A DNA stretch of 64,000 bases, from assembly GCF_029846235.1 (NCBI RefSeq), contig NZ_JARVWP010000019.1, forward strand, positions 62,001-126,000. The letters are read 5' to 3'. Of the stretch, positions 1-7,653 are shown piece after piece. This DNA comes from Bradyrhizobium sp. CER78. GTDB lineage: Bacteria; Pseudomonadota; Alphaproteobacteria; Rhizobiales; Xanthobacteraceae. The notes below the pieces were generated by a model. That model ran no database searches. It had not been told where the DNA came from and worked only from the letters and a program-made list of their open reading frames with translations. Positions within the stretch are counted from its first letter, which is position 1; each line of letters begins with the position of its first letter. Both the position numbers and the translations under genes were made by a program.

Positions 1-688
1 CGGCAATCAACGTGCCGCGATTCAGCACCAGGATACGGTCGGCATGCTCGAACACCACGTCCATGTCGTGCTCGGTGAAGAGAACACCGATCGACTGCTC
101 GCGCGCGATCCGCGCGGTGAGACGCATCAGCTCGACGCGCTCGCGCGGCGCCATGCCGGCGGTCGGCTCGTCCATCAGCAGCAGCTTCGGCTGGTTGGCG
201 AGCGCGATCGCGAGCTCCAGCCGCTTGACGTCGCCATAGGCGAGCTCGCCGCAGGGCCGCTCCGCATAAGCACCCATCCCGACCAGGTCGAGCAGCCGCC
301 CGGCCTCGTCGCGCGCGTGGCGCCCGGTCGAAGCCCACAGATTGAACAATTGCCCGCCGTGCGACACCAGCGCGACCTGCACGTTCTCGCGCACCGTCAT
401 GGTCGGGAATGTCGCCGCGATCTGGAAGGTGCGGCCGACGCCCATGCGCCAGATCACGCGCGGCTTCTTGCCGGTGGTCTCCGCGCCCAGCACGCGAATG
501 CGGCCGCTATCGGGGATGTTCTGGCCGTTGAGCATGTCGAAGCAGGTGCTCTTGCCGGCGCCGTTCGGCCCGATCAGCGCCAGGATTTCGCCGGCGCGCA
601 GTTCAAACGAGACGCCGCGCACAGCGTGCACGCCGCCGTAGGATTTGGTCAGCCCCTCGACCGACAGCAATGTGGGAACCATGCTCAT
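1..688 (-). CDS. Branched-chain amino acid-type ABC transporter ATP-binding protein (LivG family), 3' end outside window
   Basis: Cytoplasmic ATPase that powers the neighbouring fused permease. Translating the minus strand from 688 gives a Walker A GPNGAGKST, a variant signature LAYGD, a Walker B LLLMDEPTAGM and an H-loop EHDMDV, in that order. This is the LivG-type arrangement, where the D-loop region reads AGM. The start ATG overlaps the TGA of the upstream permease gene (ATGA), which indicates translational coupling. About 229 codons are visible; the stop, and probably a LivF gene, lie beyond position 1. The substrate is not certain: Liv-type importers carry amino acids, aromatic acids, urea or other carboxylates, and here the neighbours point to a pyridine or amino-acid-like acid. 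Confidence 0.93.
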   Translation of the reverse strand, partial: MSMVPTLLSVEGLTKSYGGVHAVRGVSFELRAGEILALIGPNGAGKSTCFDMLNGQNIPDSGRIRVLGAETTGKKPRVIWRMGVGRTFQIAATFPTMTVRENVQVALVSHGGQLFNLWASTGRHARDEAGRLLDLVGMGAYAERPCGELAYGDVKRLELAIALANQPKLLLMDEPTAGMAPRERVELMRLTARIAREQSIGVLFTEHDMDVVFEHADRILVLNRGTLIA

Positions 689-2577
689 TCGGCGCTCTCG
701 ATGCGGGAGGTCAGCAAGGGCGACGACGCCGATGACGAGGATTTGCGCCGCCGATGCATGAAAGCTTCCAGCGTGCCGACGATGCCCTTCGGGAATGCGA
801 CCACGATCAGCACGACGAAACCGCCAAGCACCAGCTTGGAGAGATCGGTCTGGCTGACCAGCCAGATGTTGAGCGCCTTGTAGACGATGGCACCGACCAC
901 CGCGCCCGACACCGTCTCGACGCCGCCGAGCAGCACCATGACCAGCGCATCGACCGACAGCGAGATGCCCATGTTGTCCGGGAATACGCTGCCTTTGAGG
1001 TAGGCGAACAGCGCGCCGGCAAGGCCTGCGACCGTGCCTGCGATCACGAAGGCGGTCCACTGGATACGCTTGCCGTTGATGCCGATCGCTTCGCTGCGCA
1101 GCGGAGAATCGCGCGTGGCGCGCAGTGCAAAGCCGAACGGCGAGAACACGATGATGCGCAGGATCACCACCGCGAGCGCGGCGATGCCGAGCGACAGCCA
1201 GTAGAAATGCGACGGGCTCGCCGCCCATTTCTCCGGCCAGACCCCGAGAATACCGTTGTCGCCGCCGGTGACCGACACCCACTGGAATGCGATCGACCAC
1301 ACGATCTGGGCAAACGCCAAGGTCAGCATCGCGAAATAGACGCCGGAAAGCTGCACCGCGAAGAAGCCGAACACCGCAGCACCCATCAGGCCCAGCAGCG
1401 GCCCGAGCAGCAGGCACGCGATCATCGGCAAGCCCGCCATCTTGGCGAGCAGCGCCACGCCATAGGCGCCGAGGCCGAAATAAGCGGCGTGGCCGAACGA
1501 GGCGAGCCCGCCGACCGACATCAGGAAGTGTAGGCTGACCGCGAAGATCACGAAGATCGCGATCTCGGAGCCGACGGTGAGCAGGTAATTGCCGGCGACG
1601 AACGGCAGCGCGGCGGCGACGATGAGCACGGCGATCGCGGCAAGCCGCTCGTTCGTCGTCAGCGGCCGCCACGGATTGACCGCGAGGCCCGGCGTGCGCC
1701 GCGCCGGCGCCTCCGGCTTGCCGAACAGGCCCCACGGCCGGACGATCAGCACCACCGCCATCACCAGGAACACCAGGATGATGGAGATCTTCGGGAAGAT
1801 CAGGATGCCGAACGCGTTGAGCTCCGACACCAGCACCGCGGCGACAAAGGCGCCGATGATGCTGCCGAGGCCGCCGATCACGACCACGACGAAGACCTCG
1901 ACGATGACGCGCAGATCCATCGCGTGGTTGACCGCATCGCGCGGGATCTGCAGTGCGCCGCCGAGCGCAGCAAGGAAGACGCCGAGCGCGAACACGCTGG
2001 TGAACAGCCATTTCTGATTGACGCCGAGTGCCGCGACCATGTCGCGGTCCTGCGTCGCGGCGCGCACCAGCACGCCCCAGCGGGTGCGCTGGAACAACAG
2101 CCAGAGCACGCCGAGCACGACCGGACCGAGCACGATCAGGAACAGGTCGTAGCTTGGAATATTCTGGCCGAAGAAATCGATCGCGCCCTTGAAGCCCGGC
2201 GCGCGGCGGCCAACCAGGTCGTCCGGCCCCCAGATCAGCACCACGAGGTCCTCGACCATCAGCGTGAGGCCGAAGGTCGCGAGCAGCTGGAACAGCTCAG
2301 GAGAATGATAGATCCGGCGCAGCAGCACCATCTCGACCAGCACGCCGATCGCAGCCAGCGCCAGCGCCGCGACGACAATGCCGCCCCAGAAGCCGAACGC
2401 GCCGGCGAAGCGCTCGGTCAGGGTGAAGGCGACATAGGCGCCGAGCATGTAGAACGCGCCATGCGCGAAGTTCACGATCCGCGTCACGCCGAAGATGATC
2501 GACAGACCCGAAGCGACCAGGAACAGCGACGCCGCGCTGGCAAGACCGGTCAGGAACTGGACGACGTAGAAAGCCAT
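685..2577 (-). CDS. Fused LivH-LivM branched-chain amino acid-type ABC permease
   Basis: A 630-residue inner-membrane protein that joins the two permease subunits usually encoded separately. Residues 1-290 are LivH-like, with an N-terminal run of membrane segments and the motif VNFAHGAFYMLGAY. After a linker rich in Pro and Arg, residues 310-610 are LivM-like, with the matching GLASFGHAAYFGLGAYG motif. Each half alone is about 290 to 320 residues, so the chain would form a complete translocation pore with pseudo-twofold symmetry. It follows the binding-protein gene after a short palindromic repeat and overlaps the ATPase gene by four bases. The ATG at 2577 has only a weak upstream purine tract. 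Confidence 0.93.
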   Translation of the reverse strand: MAFYVVQFLTGLASAASLFLVASGLSIIFGVTRIVNFAHGAFYMLGAYVAFTLTERFAGAFGFWGGIVVAALALAAIGVLVEMVLLRRIYHSPELFQLLATFGLTLMVEDLVVLIWGPDDLVGRRAPGFKGAIDFFGQNIPSYDLFLIVLGPVVLGVLWLLFQRTRWGVLVRAATQDRDMVAALGVNQKWLFTSVFALGVFLAALGGALQIPRDAVNHAMDLRVIVEVFVVVVIGGLGSIIGAFVAAVLVSELNAFGILIFPKISIILVFLVMAVVLIVRPWGLFGKPEAPARRTPGLAVNPWRPLTTNERLAAIAVLIVAAALPFVAGNYLLTVGSEIAIFVIFAVSLHFLMSVGGLASFGHAAYFGLGAYGVALLAKMAGLPMIACLLLGPLLGLMGAAVFGFFAVQLSGVYFAMLTLAFAQIVWSIAFQWVSVTGGDNGILGVWPEKWAASPSHFYWLSLGIAALAVVILRIIVFSPFGFALRATRDSPLRSEAIGINGKRIQWTAFVIAGTVAGLAGALFAYLKGSVFPDNMGISLSVDALVMVLLGGVETVSGAVVGAIVYKALNIWLVSQTDLSKLVLGGFVVLIVVAFPKGIVGTLEAFMHRRRKSSSSASSPLLTSRIESAE

Positions 2578-2611
2578 GGGCGGTCCGCGTTGGAGATCAA
2601 AAGCGTCACTT

Positions 2612-2697
2612 CGTAGGGCGGGTTAGCGCAAGCGTAACCCGCCGTCGGTTCGCGTAAGCAAGGCGGTGGGTTACGCCTTCGGCTAACCCACCCTACG
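2612..2697. repeat. Palindromic intergenic repeat, GTAGGG...CCCTAC family
   Basis: Imperfect inverted repeat bounded by CGTAGGG and CCCTACG. Internal paired segments are GGGTTAGCGCAAGCGTAACCC and GGGTTACGCCTTCGGCTAACCC-like arms. It sits in the 134-base gap between the binding-protein gene and the fused permease gene of one operon, so its RNA would fold and could lower expression of the membrane and ATPase parts relative to the binding protein. From memory, repeats of this look are common in Bradyrhizobium. Confidence 0.75.
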
Positions 2698-2711
2698 CAG
2701 GCAGAGAGGCC

Positions 2712-3926
2712 TCAATCCTTCGGCCGCATCTTCTCGATCTCGGCATCGCTGGGCAGATAGTCCGAACCCTTGCGATAGGCGGTGTCGACCATGATGCCCT
2801 TGCCGTCCTTCAGCGCGGTCTTGCCGGTGAAGGCCCCGAGCGTCGACTGGTGATCGATCTTGCGGAAGGTGATCTCGCCGAACGGCGACGGCATCGAGAT
2901 GCCCTCGGCCGCCGCGATCAGCTTCTCGGGATCGCTCGAGCCGGCCTTGGCGAGGATCGCCGCGGCCGCCTTGATGGTCTGGTAGCCGACGATCGAGCCG
3001 AGCCGCGGATAGTCGTTGTACTTGGCCTGATAGGCCTTCAGGAATGCGTCATGCTCGGGCGTCTTGATCGAGTACCAGGGATAGCCGGTGACGATCCAGC
3101 CTTCCGGTGTCTCGTCCTTGAGCGGATCGAGATATTCCGGCTCACCGGTCAGAAAGCTCACCACCGTACGGCCCTTGAACAGGCCGCGGGTGTTGCCCTC
3201 GCGCACGAGCTTGACGAGGTCGGCGCCGAAGGTGACGTTGAGGATCGCCTCCGGGTTCGCCGCGGCAGTCGCCTGCACCACCGGGCCGGCGTCGATCTTG
3301 CCCTGCGGCGGCCACTGCTCGTCGACCCACTGGATATCGGGCCGCTTTTCCGACATCAGCTTCTTGAATACTGAGACCGCCGACTGGCCGTATTCATAGT
3401 TCGGCGCAATCGTCGCCCAGCGTTTTGCGGGAAGTTTTGCGGCTTCCTCCACAAGCATTGCCGCCTGCATGTAGTTCGACGGCCGCAGGCGGAAAGTATA
3501 CCGATTACCCTTCGACCACGTGATCGCGTCGGTCAGCGGCTCCGCGGCGAGGAAGAACACCTTCTTCTGGTTGGCGAAGTCAGAGACAGCGAGGCCGATA
3601 TTAGAGAGGAAGGTGCCGGTGAGCATCGCGACGTTTTCGCTCGACACCAGCTCGTTGGCCGCGGTCTGTGCATCGGCCGGCTTGCCGCCGTCATCCTTGG
3701 AAATGACGACCAGCTTCTTGCCGTTGATGCCGCCGGCCGCATTGATCTCCTCCACCGCGAGCTGCCAGCCCTTGCGATAGGGCTCGGTGAATGCCGGCAG
3801 CAACGAGTAAGAGTTGATCTCGCCGATCTTGATTTCACTCTGCGCCGACGCCGCCGTCGTCACGGCGCCCGTTGCCATGGTCGCGACCGCGATCGCCAAT
3901 CCCGCCCCTACGAAATAACCACGCAT
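2712..3926 (-). CDS. Liv-type periplasmic substrate-binding protein (Peripla_BP_6 family)
   Basis: A 404-residue extracytoplasmic solute receptor for the Liv-type importer. The start was set at 3926 because GGAGGA lies seven bases upstream of that ATG. It gives a clean Sec signal peptide (short basic start, hydrophobic stretch, cleavage near ASA-QS at residues 27-30). The mature part begins with EIKIGEIN, typical of this family, and has the usual INAAGGINGKK segment and the two-lobe length of about 380 residues. It is first in the operon order among the transporter genes, followed by fused permease and ATPase. The ligand cannot be read from sequence. The downstream and divergent genes suggest a nicotinate-related or amino-acid-like carboxylate. 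Confidence 0.9.
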   Translation of the reverse strand: MRGYFVGAGLAIAVATMATGAVTTAASAQSEIKIGEINSYSLLPAFTEPYRKGWQLAVEEINAAGGINGKKLVVISKDDGGKPADAQTAANELVSSENVAMLTGTFLSNIGLAVSDFANQKKVFFLAAEPLTDAITWSKGNRYTFRLRPSNYMQAAMLVEEAAKLPAKRWATIAPNYEYGQSAVSVFKKLMSEKRPDIQWVDEQWPPQGKIDAGPVVQATAAANPEAILNVTFGADLVKLVREGNTRGLFKGRTVVSFLTGEPEYLDPLKDETPEGWIVTGYPWYSIKTPEHDAFLKAYQAKYNDYPRLGSIVGYQTIKAAAAILAKAGSSDPEKLIAAAEGISMPSPFGEITFRKIDHQSTLGAFTGKTALKDGKGIMVDTAYRKGSDYLPSDAEIEKMRPKD

Positions 3927-3954
3927 CCCGTCCTCCAGTTTTTCTTGAAAGAGA

Positions 3955-4539
3955 TTATCGCAATCCGTCTTCGCCTTTGACCTCGTCAACCGTCAGCCCG
4001 CCGACGCGCGGCAACGGCCGGCCGCTGTCGGTCACCGCAACCGCGACCATGATCTCGTTGGCCCGCGGCGCGTCGTTGATCTGCACCTCCATGCCGTCGA
4101 AATGACTGCGCACGAAAGCTGCGTCCTTGTGCCCAAGCGGAATGTCCAACGTGGTGCCGGGACCGGAGCGCTTTTTCGAGGACGGGATCAGCGCCGCGCC
4201 CTTCGAGAGCACCTTGCGCACCGGCGCGCCCATCTTCGGATGCAGGATCGCGGCCGCATGCTCGAGCTCGCCATTCTCGCCGACAGCGGCGGCCTTGCCG
4301 TAACTGTGGGCCTTGGCGCCATCGATGCCGAGCGCGGCGACGGCCCGCTTCGAGAGCAATTCGCCAAGCTCCTCGCCGATCGCGATCAGCGGCGATAGAT
4401 CCTCGACATAGCGGCCGGCAAAGGGGTTCTCGATCACAGCGATCGCGGCGGCGCGCCGGGTCGGCGGTGCGATGGTCTTGCCCATCTCCAGATGGGTCTC
4501 CTCGACCACGGTGACGATCTTGCGAATGACGGCGCTCAT
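3955..4539 (-). CDS. Amino acid synthesis family protein (DUF1185/AA_synth)
   Basis: A 194-residue protein of the family named amino acid synthesis (PF06684), whose biochemical role is unproven. Recognisable features are the N-terminal KIVTVVEETHLEMG, the central PFAGRYVEDL and a C-terminal region with VQINDAPRANEIMVA. No signal peptide or membrane segment, so cytoplasmic. It lies between the UPF0280 gene (16 bases upstream) and the binding-protein gene (about 28 bases downstream), so all are probably co-transcribed. In related bacteria I recall this family next to 6-hydroxynicotinate reductase and UPF0280 genes; that is memory, not a search. It may act on a ring-opened or amino-acid-like intermediate. 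Confidence 0.8.
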   Translation of the reverse strand: MSAVIRKIVTVVEETHLEMGKTIAPPTRRAAAIAVIENPFAGRYVEDLSPLIAIGEELGELLSKRAVAALGIDGAKAHSYGKAAAVGENGELEHAAAILHPKMGAPVRKVLSKGAALIPSSKKRSGPGTTLDIPLGHKDAAFVRSHFDGMEVQINDAPRANEIMVAVAVTDSGRPLPRVGGLTVDEVKGEDGLR

Positions 4540-4555
4540 CTTGCCTCGCTCCCGG

Positions 4556-5464
4556 TCATGCCTGCAGCATGTTGTTTATCGTTGGTCCCTGAAACGCGTG
4601 CGACGCCGGCGCCGCAAGCCCAGTTGCACCGACAATTCGCGTTTCGCCCAGTAGACGCAATGCCGCGCCCTCGATCAATCCCGACGTCAGGAGCATGCGT
4701 GCCTGCGCCACCCCCGCTTCCAGGGCCTGCTCGATCTCGTGTTCTCCCAAGGCCCCGACATCGCGCGTCACCAGCCGTACGCCGAGGTCGCTGTCGGGCT
4801 GCAATTCGCTCGCAGGAACGCGCAGGATCGCGGGATGGCCCGGCAAATCGACCGCATTGGCGATCACGGTCGCCGCGGCATCCGCCTGCGACGCCGTCCG
4901 TGCAAGGACCGTGACGGCATCGGCGATGCCGAGCGAGAAGCTGCGGCCGTGGCGGCCGCTGGTCGCGATGCCACGGACCGGCATCTCGGCATCGACCGAG
5001 ATGGTATGCATCACGCCGTGACGGTCGGGCCGGTCCATCAGGCCGACCGTGAATTGTTCGCCAACGCCGAGATGCAGGGCGATATCGCCACCATTGTTGA
5101 CATAAGCGCGCTCGAGCGCCGCAGCCTGCAGCATTGCGTGGAGGATTTCCTCGGCGACCGAGCCCGCGACCGCCGCCATCGGCGTAATGAAGCAATCGGC
5201 GGCAAATGGCGCGACCGCCGCATGCATGCGCCGCGCGACCACGCCCATCAGCGCGCAATGATCGGGACGCGCCGCACTACGGAGTTCGGCAAGCTCCATG
5301 CAGAGCTCGTCAAGCAATCCGGTGAAGCGATCCGCCGCGGCCCGGTAGGCAGCGCTGACGTCGGCATCCCTGCCCTTCGCCTCGATGATCAGATCAATGG
5401 GGCCGTCCTGCAAATGCAGCCGCTTGCCGTCAGGAAGAAGCGCGATTTGCGGGAGCCTTTTCAT
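4556..5464 (-). CDS. UPF0280 family protein (ApbE-like)
   Basis: A 302-residue protein of the UPF0280 family, which shares its fold with ApbE flavin transferases. The motif NNGGDIALHLG near residue 130 corresponds to the GGDI motif of ApbE, and TSGRHGRSFSLGIADAVTV near residue 175 matches the ApbE-type TSG and A-D-A segments. The start at 5464 is chosen because its ATG overlaps the TGA of the upstream gene (ATGA); the open frame extends further upstream without a credible start. Its place directly after the 6-hydroxynicotinate-reductase-like gene suggests it services or cooperates with that protein, for example in flavin handling. That role is inference. Confidence 0.82.
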   Translation of the reverse strand: MKRLPQIALLPDGKRLHLQDGPIDLIIEAKGRDADVSAAYRAAADRFTGLLDELCMELAELRSAARPDHCALMGVVARRMHAAVAPFAADCFITPMAAVAGSVAEEILHAMLQAAALERAYVNNGGDIALHLGVGEQFTVGLMDRPDRHGVMHTISVDAEMPVRGIATSGRHGRSFSLGIADAVTVLARTASQADAAATVIANAVDLPGHPAILRVPASELQPDSDLGVRLVTRDVGALGEHEIEQALEAGVAQARMLLTSGLIEGAALRLLGETRIVGATGLAAPASHAFQGPTINNMLQA

Positions 5465-6909
5465 GCGCGCCGCCCCGGGAGAAACGGCATCGGCTTGATC
5501 TCGGCGCTGTCCCGCAGCGATGACAACGGCCGAACATAATCCATGTGGCCGCCGAGCGCTGCGTAATCCGACAGCCGCATCGTGAACTCGATCGGCGCCA
5601 CCAGCGCCGGCGTCGGCACATAGCCGAACGCGCCGGCCGGCATCTGCGTCACATCGACCATGAAGGTGATGCCGCCGCCGGGCCAGACATAGACCGGCGC
5701 ACCGCCGCTGGTGACCCTTGTGAGCGCGTCCTTGACCGAACGCGTCAGCCGCACCGGATTGTCGGTGACCCCGGCGCGCAGCGATCCGCCCGCGCCGCCC
5801 ATGAACAGCACGGTGCACAGCGCCGGTTCGCAGTTCTCCTGGATGCGCTCGACCGAGAAGCGGAGATCCGCCGGCATTTCGGTCTCGACCGGCTTCAAGG
5901 CCTCGTCGAGCACGTAATAGGACGCATGCTCGCCCGTCGTCGACACCATCAGCATCGTGAGCCCGGGCCGCGCCTCCTTGGCATTGAAGGGCCCGAGGAT
6001 CGACAGCGGATCGGAGATGTTGGTGCCGCCCCATCCCGTGCCGGGATCAGCGACCTGGAAATAGCGGCCCGGCGTCGAACGGCGCCCCTTCATCTTGATG
6101 CCGGTGTCGGCGATGTCGAGCAGCTTGCCGGCCTGGTGCTCGCTGAGCACGCCGGTGATGTGGTCGTCGACCACCACGACCTCGTCGACCTTGCCGTGCC
6201 ACTGCTTGGCGAACATGCCGATGGTCGCAGAACCGCAGCCGACCCGCATGCGCTCTTCCGCCACACCGTTAACGATCGGCGGCTTGCCGGCCTGCACCAC
6301 GACGGTGGCGCCGCCGTCGATCACAAGCTCCACCGCCTTGCAGTTGGAGAGATCCATCAGCGTGTCGCAGGTGACGCGGCCCTCCTTCTTGGAGCCGCCG
6401 GTCAGATGATGCACGCCGCCGAGCGAGAGCATCTGCGAGCCATATTCGCTGGTCGTGACATGGCCGACCGCCTCGCCGTCGGCGCGCACGGTCGCGGTCT
6501 CCGGACCGAGATAGCGGTCGGTGTCGATCTTCACCTTGACGCCGCAATAGGAGAAAATGCCCTCGGTCACCACGGTGACCATGTCGACGCCGTCGACTTC
6601 CGACGATACGATGAAGGGTGCCGGCTTGTAATCCGGATAGGTGGTCCCGGCGCCGATCGCGGTGACGAAGAGGTCGGGCTGCCGGACGATCTTGCCGTCC
6701 CAGTCGCCGCTCACCTGGAACGGAACCAGCTTGCCGCCATGCGAGACCGTGCGCTCCAGCACGACATGCGGATCGACACGCACCAGCGTGCCGTCGTGAT
6801 TGGCGTAGCGATCGCAGGCGCCGGCCGCGCCCGGCTTGATGTAGCACATCACCGGACAGGCATCGCAGCGGATCTTGTCGCCGGCGGCGACGGTCATTGT
6901 GTCAGCCAT
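5461..6909 (-). CDS. 6-hydroxynicotinate reductase-like iron-sulfur protein
   Basis: A 482-residue cytoplasmic protein resembling sequences annotated as 6-hydroxynicotinate reductase, the enzyme that reduces the pyridine ring of 6-hydroxynicotinate to 1,4,5,6-tetrahydro-6-oxonicotinate in fermenters and Azorhizobium. The N-terminus holds a cysteine cluster (CDACPVMC followed by GACDRY) suited to an iron-sulfur centre, and there are glycine-rich stretches later (GGAGGSLRAGVT, WPGGGITFMVD). The ATG at 6909 was preferred to an upstream TTG; no strong ribosome-binding site is seen for either. It is the first gene of the minus-strand arm, transcribed away from nicA across a region with two palindromes. 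Opposition to nicotinate hydroxylase genes supports the assignment, but biochemical identity is not provable here. Confidence 0.7.
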   Translation of the reverse strand: MADTMTVAAGDKIRCDACPVMCYIKPGAAGACDRYANHDGTLVRVDPHVVLERTVSHGGKLVPFQVSGDWDGKIVRQPDLFVTAIGAGTTYPDYKPAPFIVSSEVDGVDMVTVVTEGIFSYCGVKVKIDTDRYLGPETATVRADGEAVGHVTTSEYGSQMLSLGGVHHLTGGSKKEGRVTCDTLMDLSNCKAVELVIDGGATVVVQAGKPPIVNGVAEERMRVGCGSATIGMFAKQWHGKVDEVVVVDDHITGVLSEHQAGKLLDIADTGIKMKGRRSTPGRYFQVADPGTGWGGTNISDPLSILGPFNAKEARPGLTMLMVSTTGEHASYYVLDEALKPVETEMPADLRFSVERIQENCEPALCTVLFMGGAGGSLRAGVTDNPVRLTRSVKDALTRVTSGGAPVYVWPGGGITFMVDVTQMPAGAFGYVPTPALVAPIEFTMRLSDYAALGGHMDYVRPLSSLRDSAEIKPMPFLPGRRA

Positions 6910-6971
6910 CGTGACCAAGCCTGGACTTGTGGTGGCGGTCGATCATACTGCGCTTCCGCCTCCCTGCCTAT

Positions 6972-6991
6972 ATCATTCGTATACGAATGAT
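6972..6991. promoter_or_regulatory. Perfect 20-base palindrome, candidate operator (GTATAC centre)
   Basis: Perfect 20-base inverted repeat centred on GTATAC (core ATTCGTATACGAAT), 63 bases upstream of the 6-hydroxynicotinate-reductase-like start codon and 195 bases upstream of nicA. Its centre is 134 bases from that of a second GTATAC palindrome. Length and symmetry suit a dimeric regulator, and GntR-family proteins often use such sites. No regulator gene is adjacent. Confidence 0.6.
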
Positions 6992-7106
6992 CCTGCGCGC
7001 AGGTCTCAAGCCTGTCAAGCGGCCTTTGCGATCAAACTCTGCCCTACGCTTGCGCACCCTGTTCATAAAGCGTGCACTCGCTGCAGCGCGGCATGCCGCC
7101 GCTTGC

Positions 7107-7124
7107 ACGTTTGTATACAAACGT
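7107..7124. promoter_or_regulatory. Perfect 18-base palindrome, candidate operator (GTATAC centre)
   Basis: Perfect inverted repeat with core GTTTGTATACAAAC, ending 61 bases before the nicA start codon. It shares the central TGTATACA-like core with the palindrome at 6972-6991 but differs at the flanks. The pair flanks the divergent promoter region, each near one arm, as expected for coordinated control by one dimeric repressor or by two related ones. Confidence 0.6.
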
Positions 7125-7185
7125 TATCCTCGCCCGCGATCGGACGCTGACATTGCAGCGCAAACATCAAGGGAGAACCGGGGCA

Positions 7186-7653
7186 ATGCGCCTGACCGTC
7201 AACGGCAGGAATCATGATGTCGACGCCGCTCCCGACACCGCATTGCTTTACGTGCTGCGCAACGACCTGGCATTGAACGGACCGAAATATGGCTGCGGGC
7301 TCGGCGAGTGCGGCGCCTGCGCGGTGCTGATAGACGGCGTCGCCGCGCGCGCCTGCGTGATTCCGATCGAAGGCTGCGCGGGGCGCAGCATCGTCACGCT
7401 CGAAGGCCTCGGCACGCGCGAGCACCCCGATCCCGTGCAGGATGCCTTCATCCGCGAGCAGGCCGCACAGTGCGGTTATTGCCTGAACGGAATGATCATC
7501 ACCACCAAGGCGCTGCTGACGCGCAATCCCAATCCGTCCGAACATGAGGTGCTGGAAGCGCTGCGCTACAATCTCTGCCGCTGTGGCGCACATATCGAAA
7601 TCATCCGCGCGGCAATGCGCGCCGCCGGCCACACGCTCGAGGCACGCGACTGA
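7186..7653 (+). CDS. nicA: Nicotinate dehydrogenase small [2Fe-2S] subunit NicA
   Basis: A 155-residue iron-sulfur subunit of a molybdenum hydroxylase. Two [2Fe-2S] sites are visible: the plant-ferredoxin type CGLGECGAC near residues 44-52 and the second-domain pattern QCGYC...LCRCG near residues 102-138. The start ATG at 7186 follows GGGAGAA; an in-frame upstream extension is not credible because it runs through the operator region. Its stop overlaps the nicB start (TGATG). Length and partner match Pseudomonas putida NicA (about 157 residues), which with NicB converts nicotinate to 6-hydroxynicotinate. Similar subunits occur in isoquinoline and aldehyde oxidoreductases, so substrate is assigned mainly from the NicB-like partner and the pncB neighbourhood. 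Confidence 0.85.
   Translation: MRLTVNGRNHDVDAAPDTALLYVLRNDLALNGPKYGCGLGECGACAVLIDGVAARACVIPIEGCAGRSIVTLEGLGTREHPDPVQDAFIREQAAQCGYCLNGMIITTKALLTRNPNPSEHEVLEALRYNLCRCGAHIEIIRAAMRAAGHTLEARD

Noticed and set aside
5461..6909. Possible ApbE flavinylation motif in the 6-hydroxynicotinate-reductase-like protein
   Set aside because: The closest match (CGSAT) lacks the Asp-Gly...Thr-Gly-Ala-Thr pattern, so covalent flavin attachment cannot be claimed from sequence.
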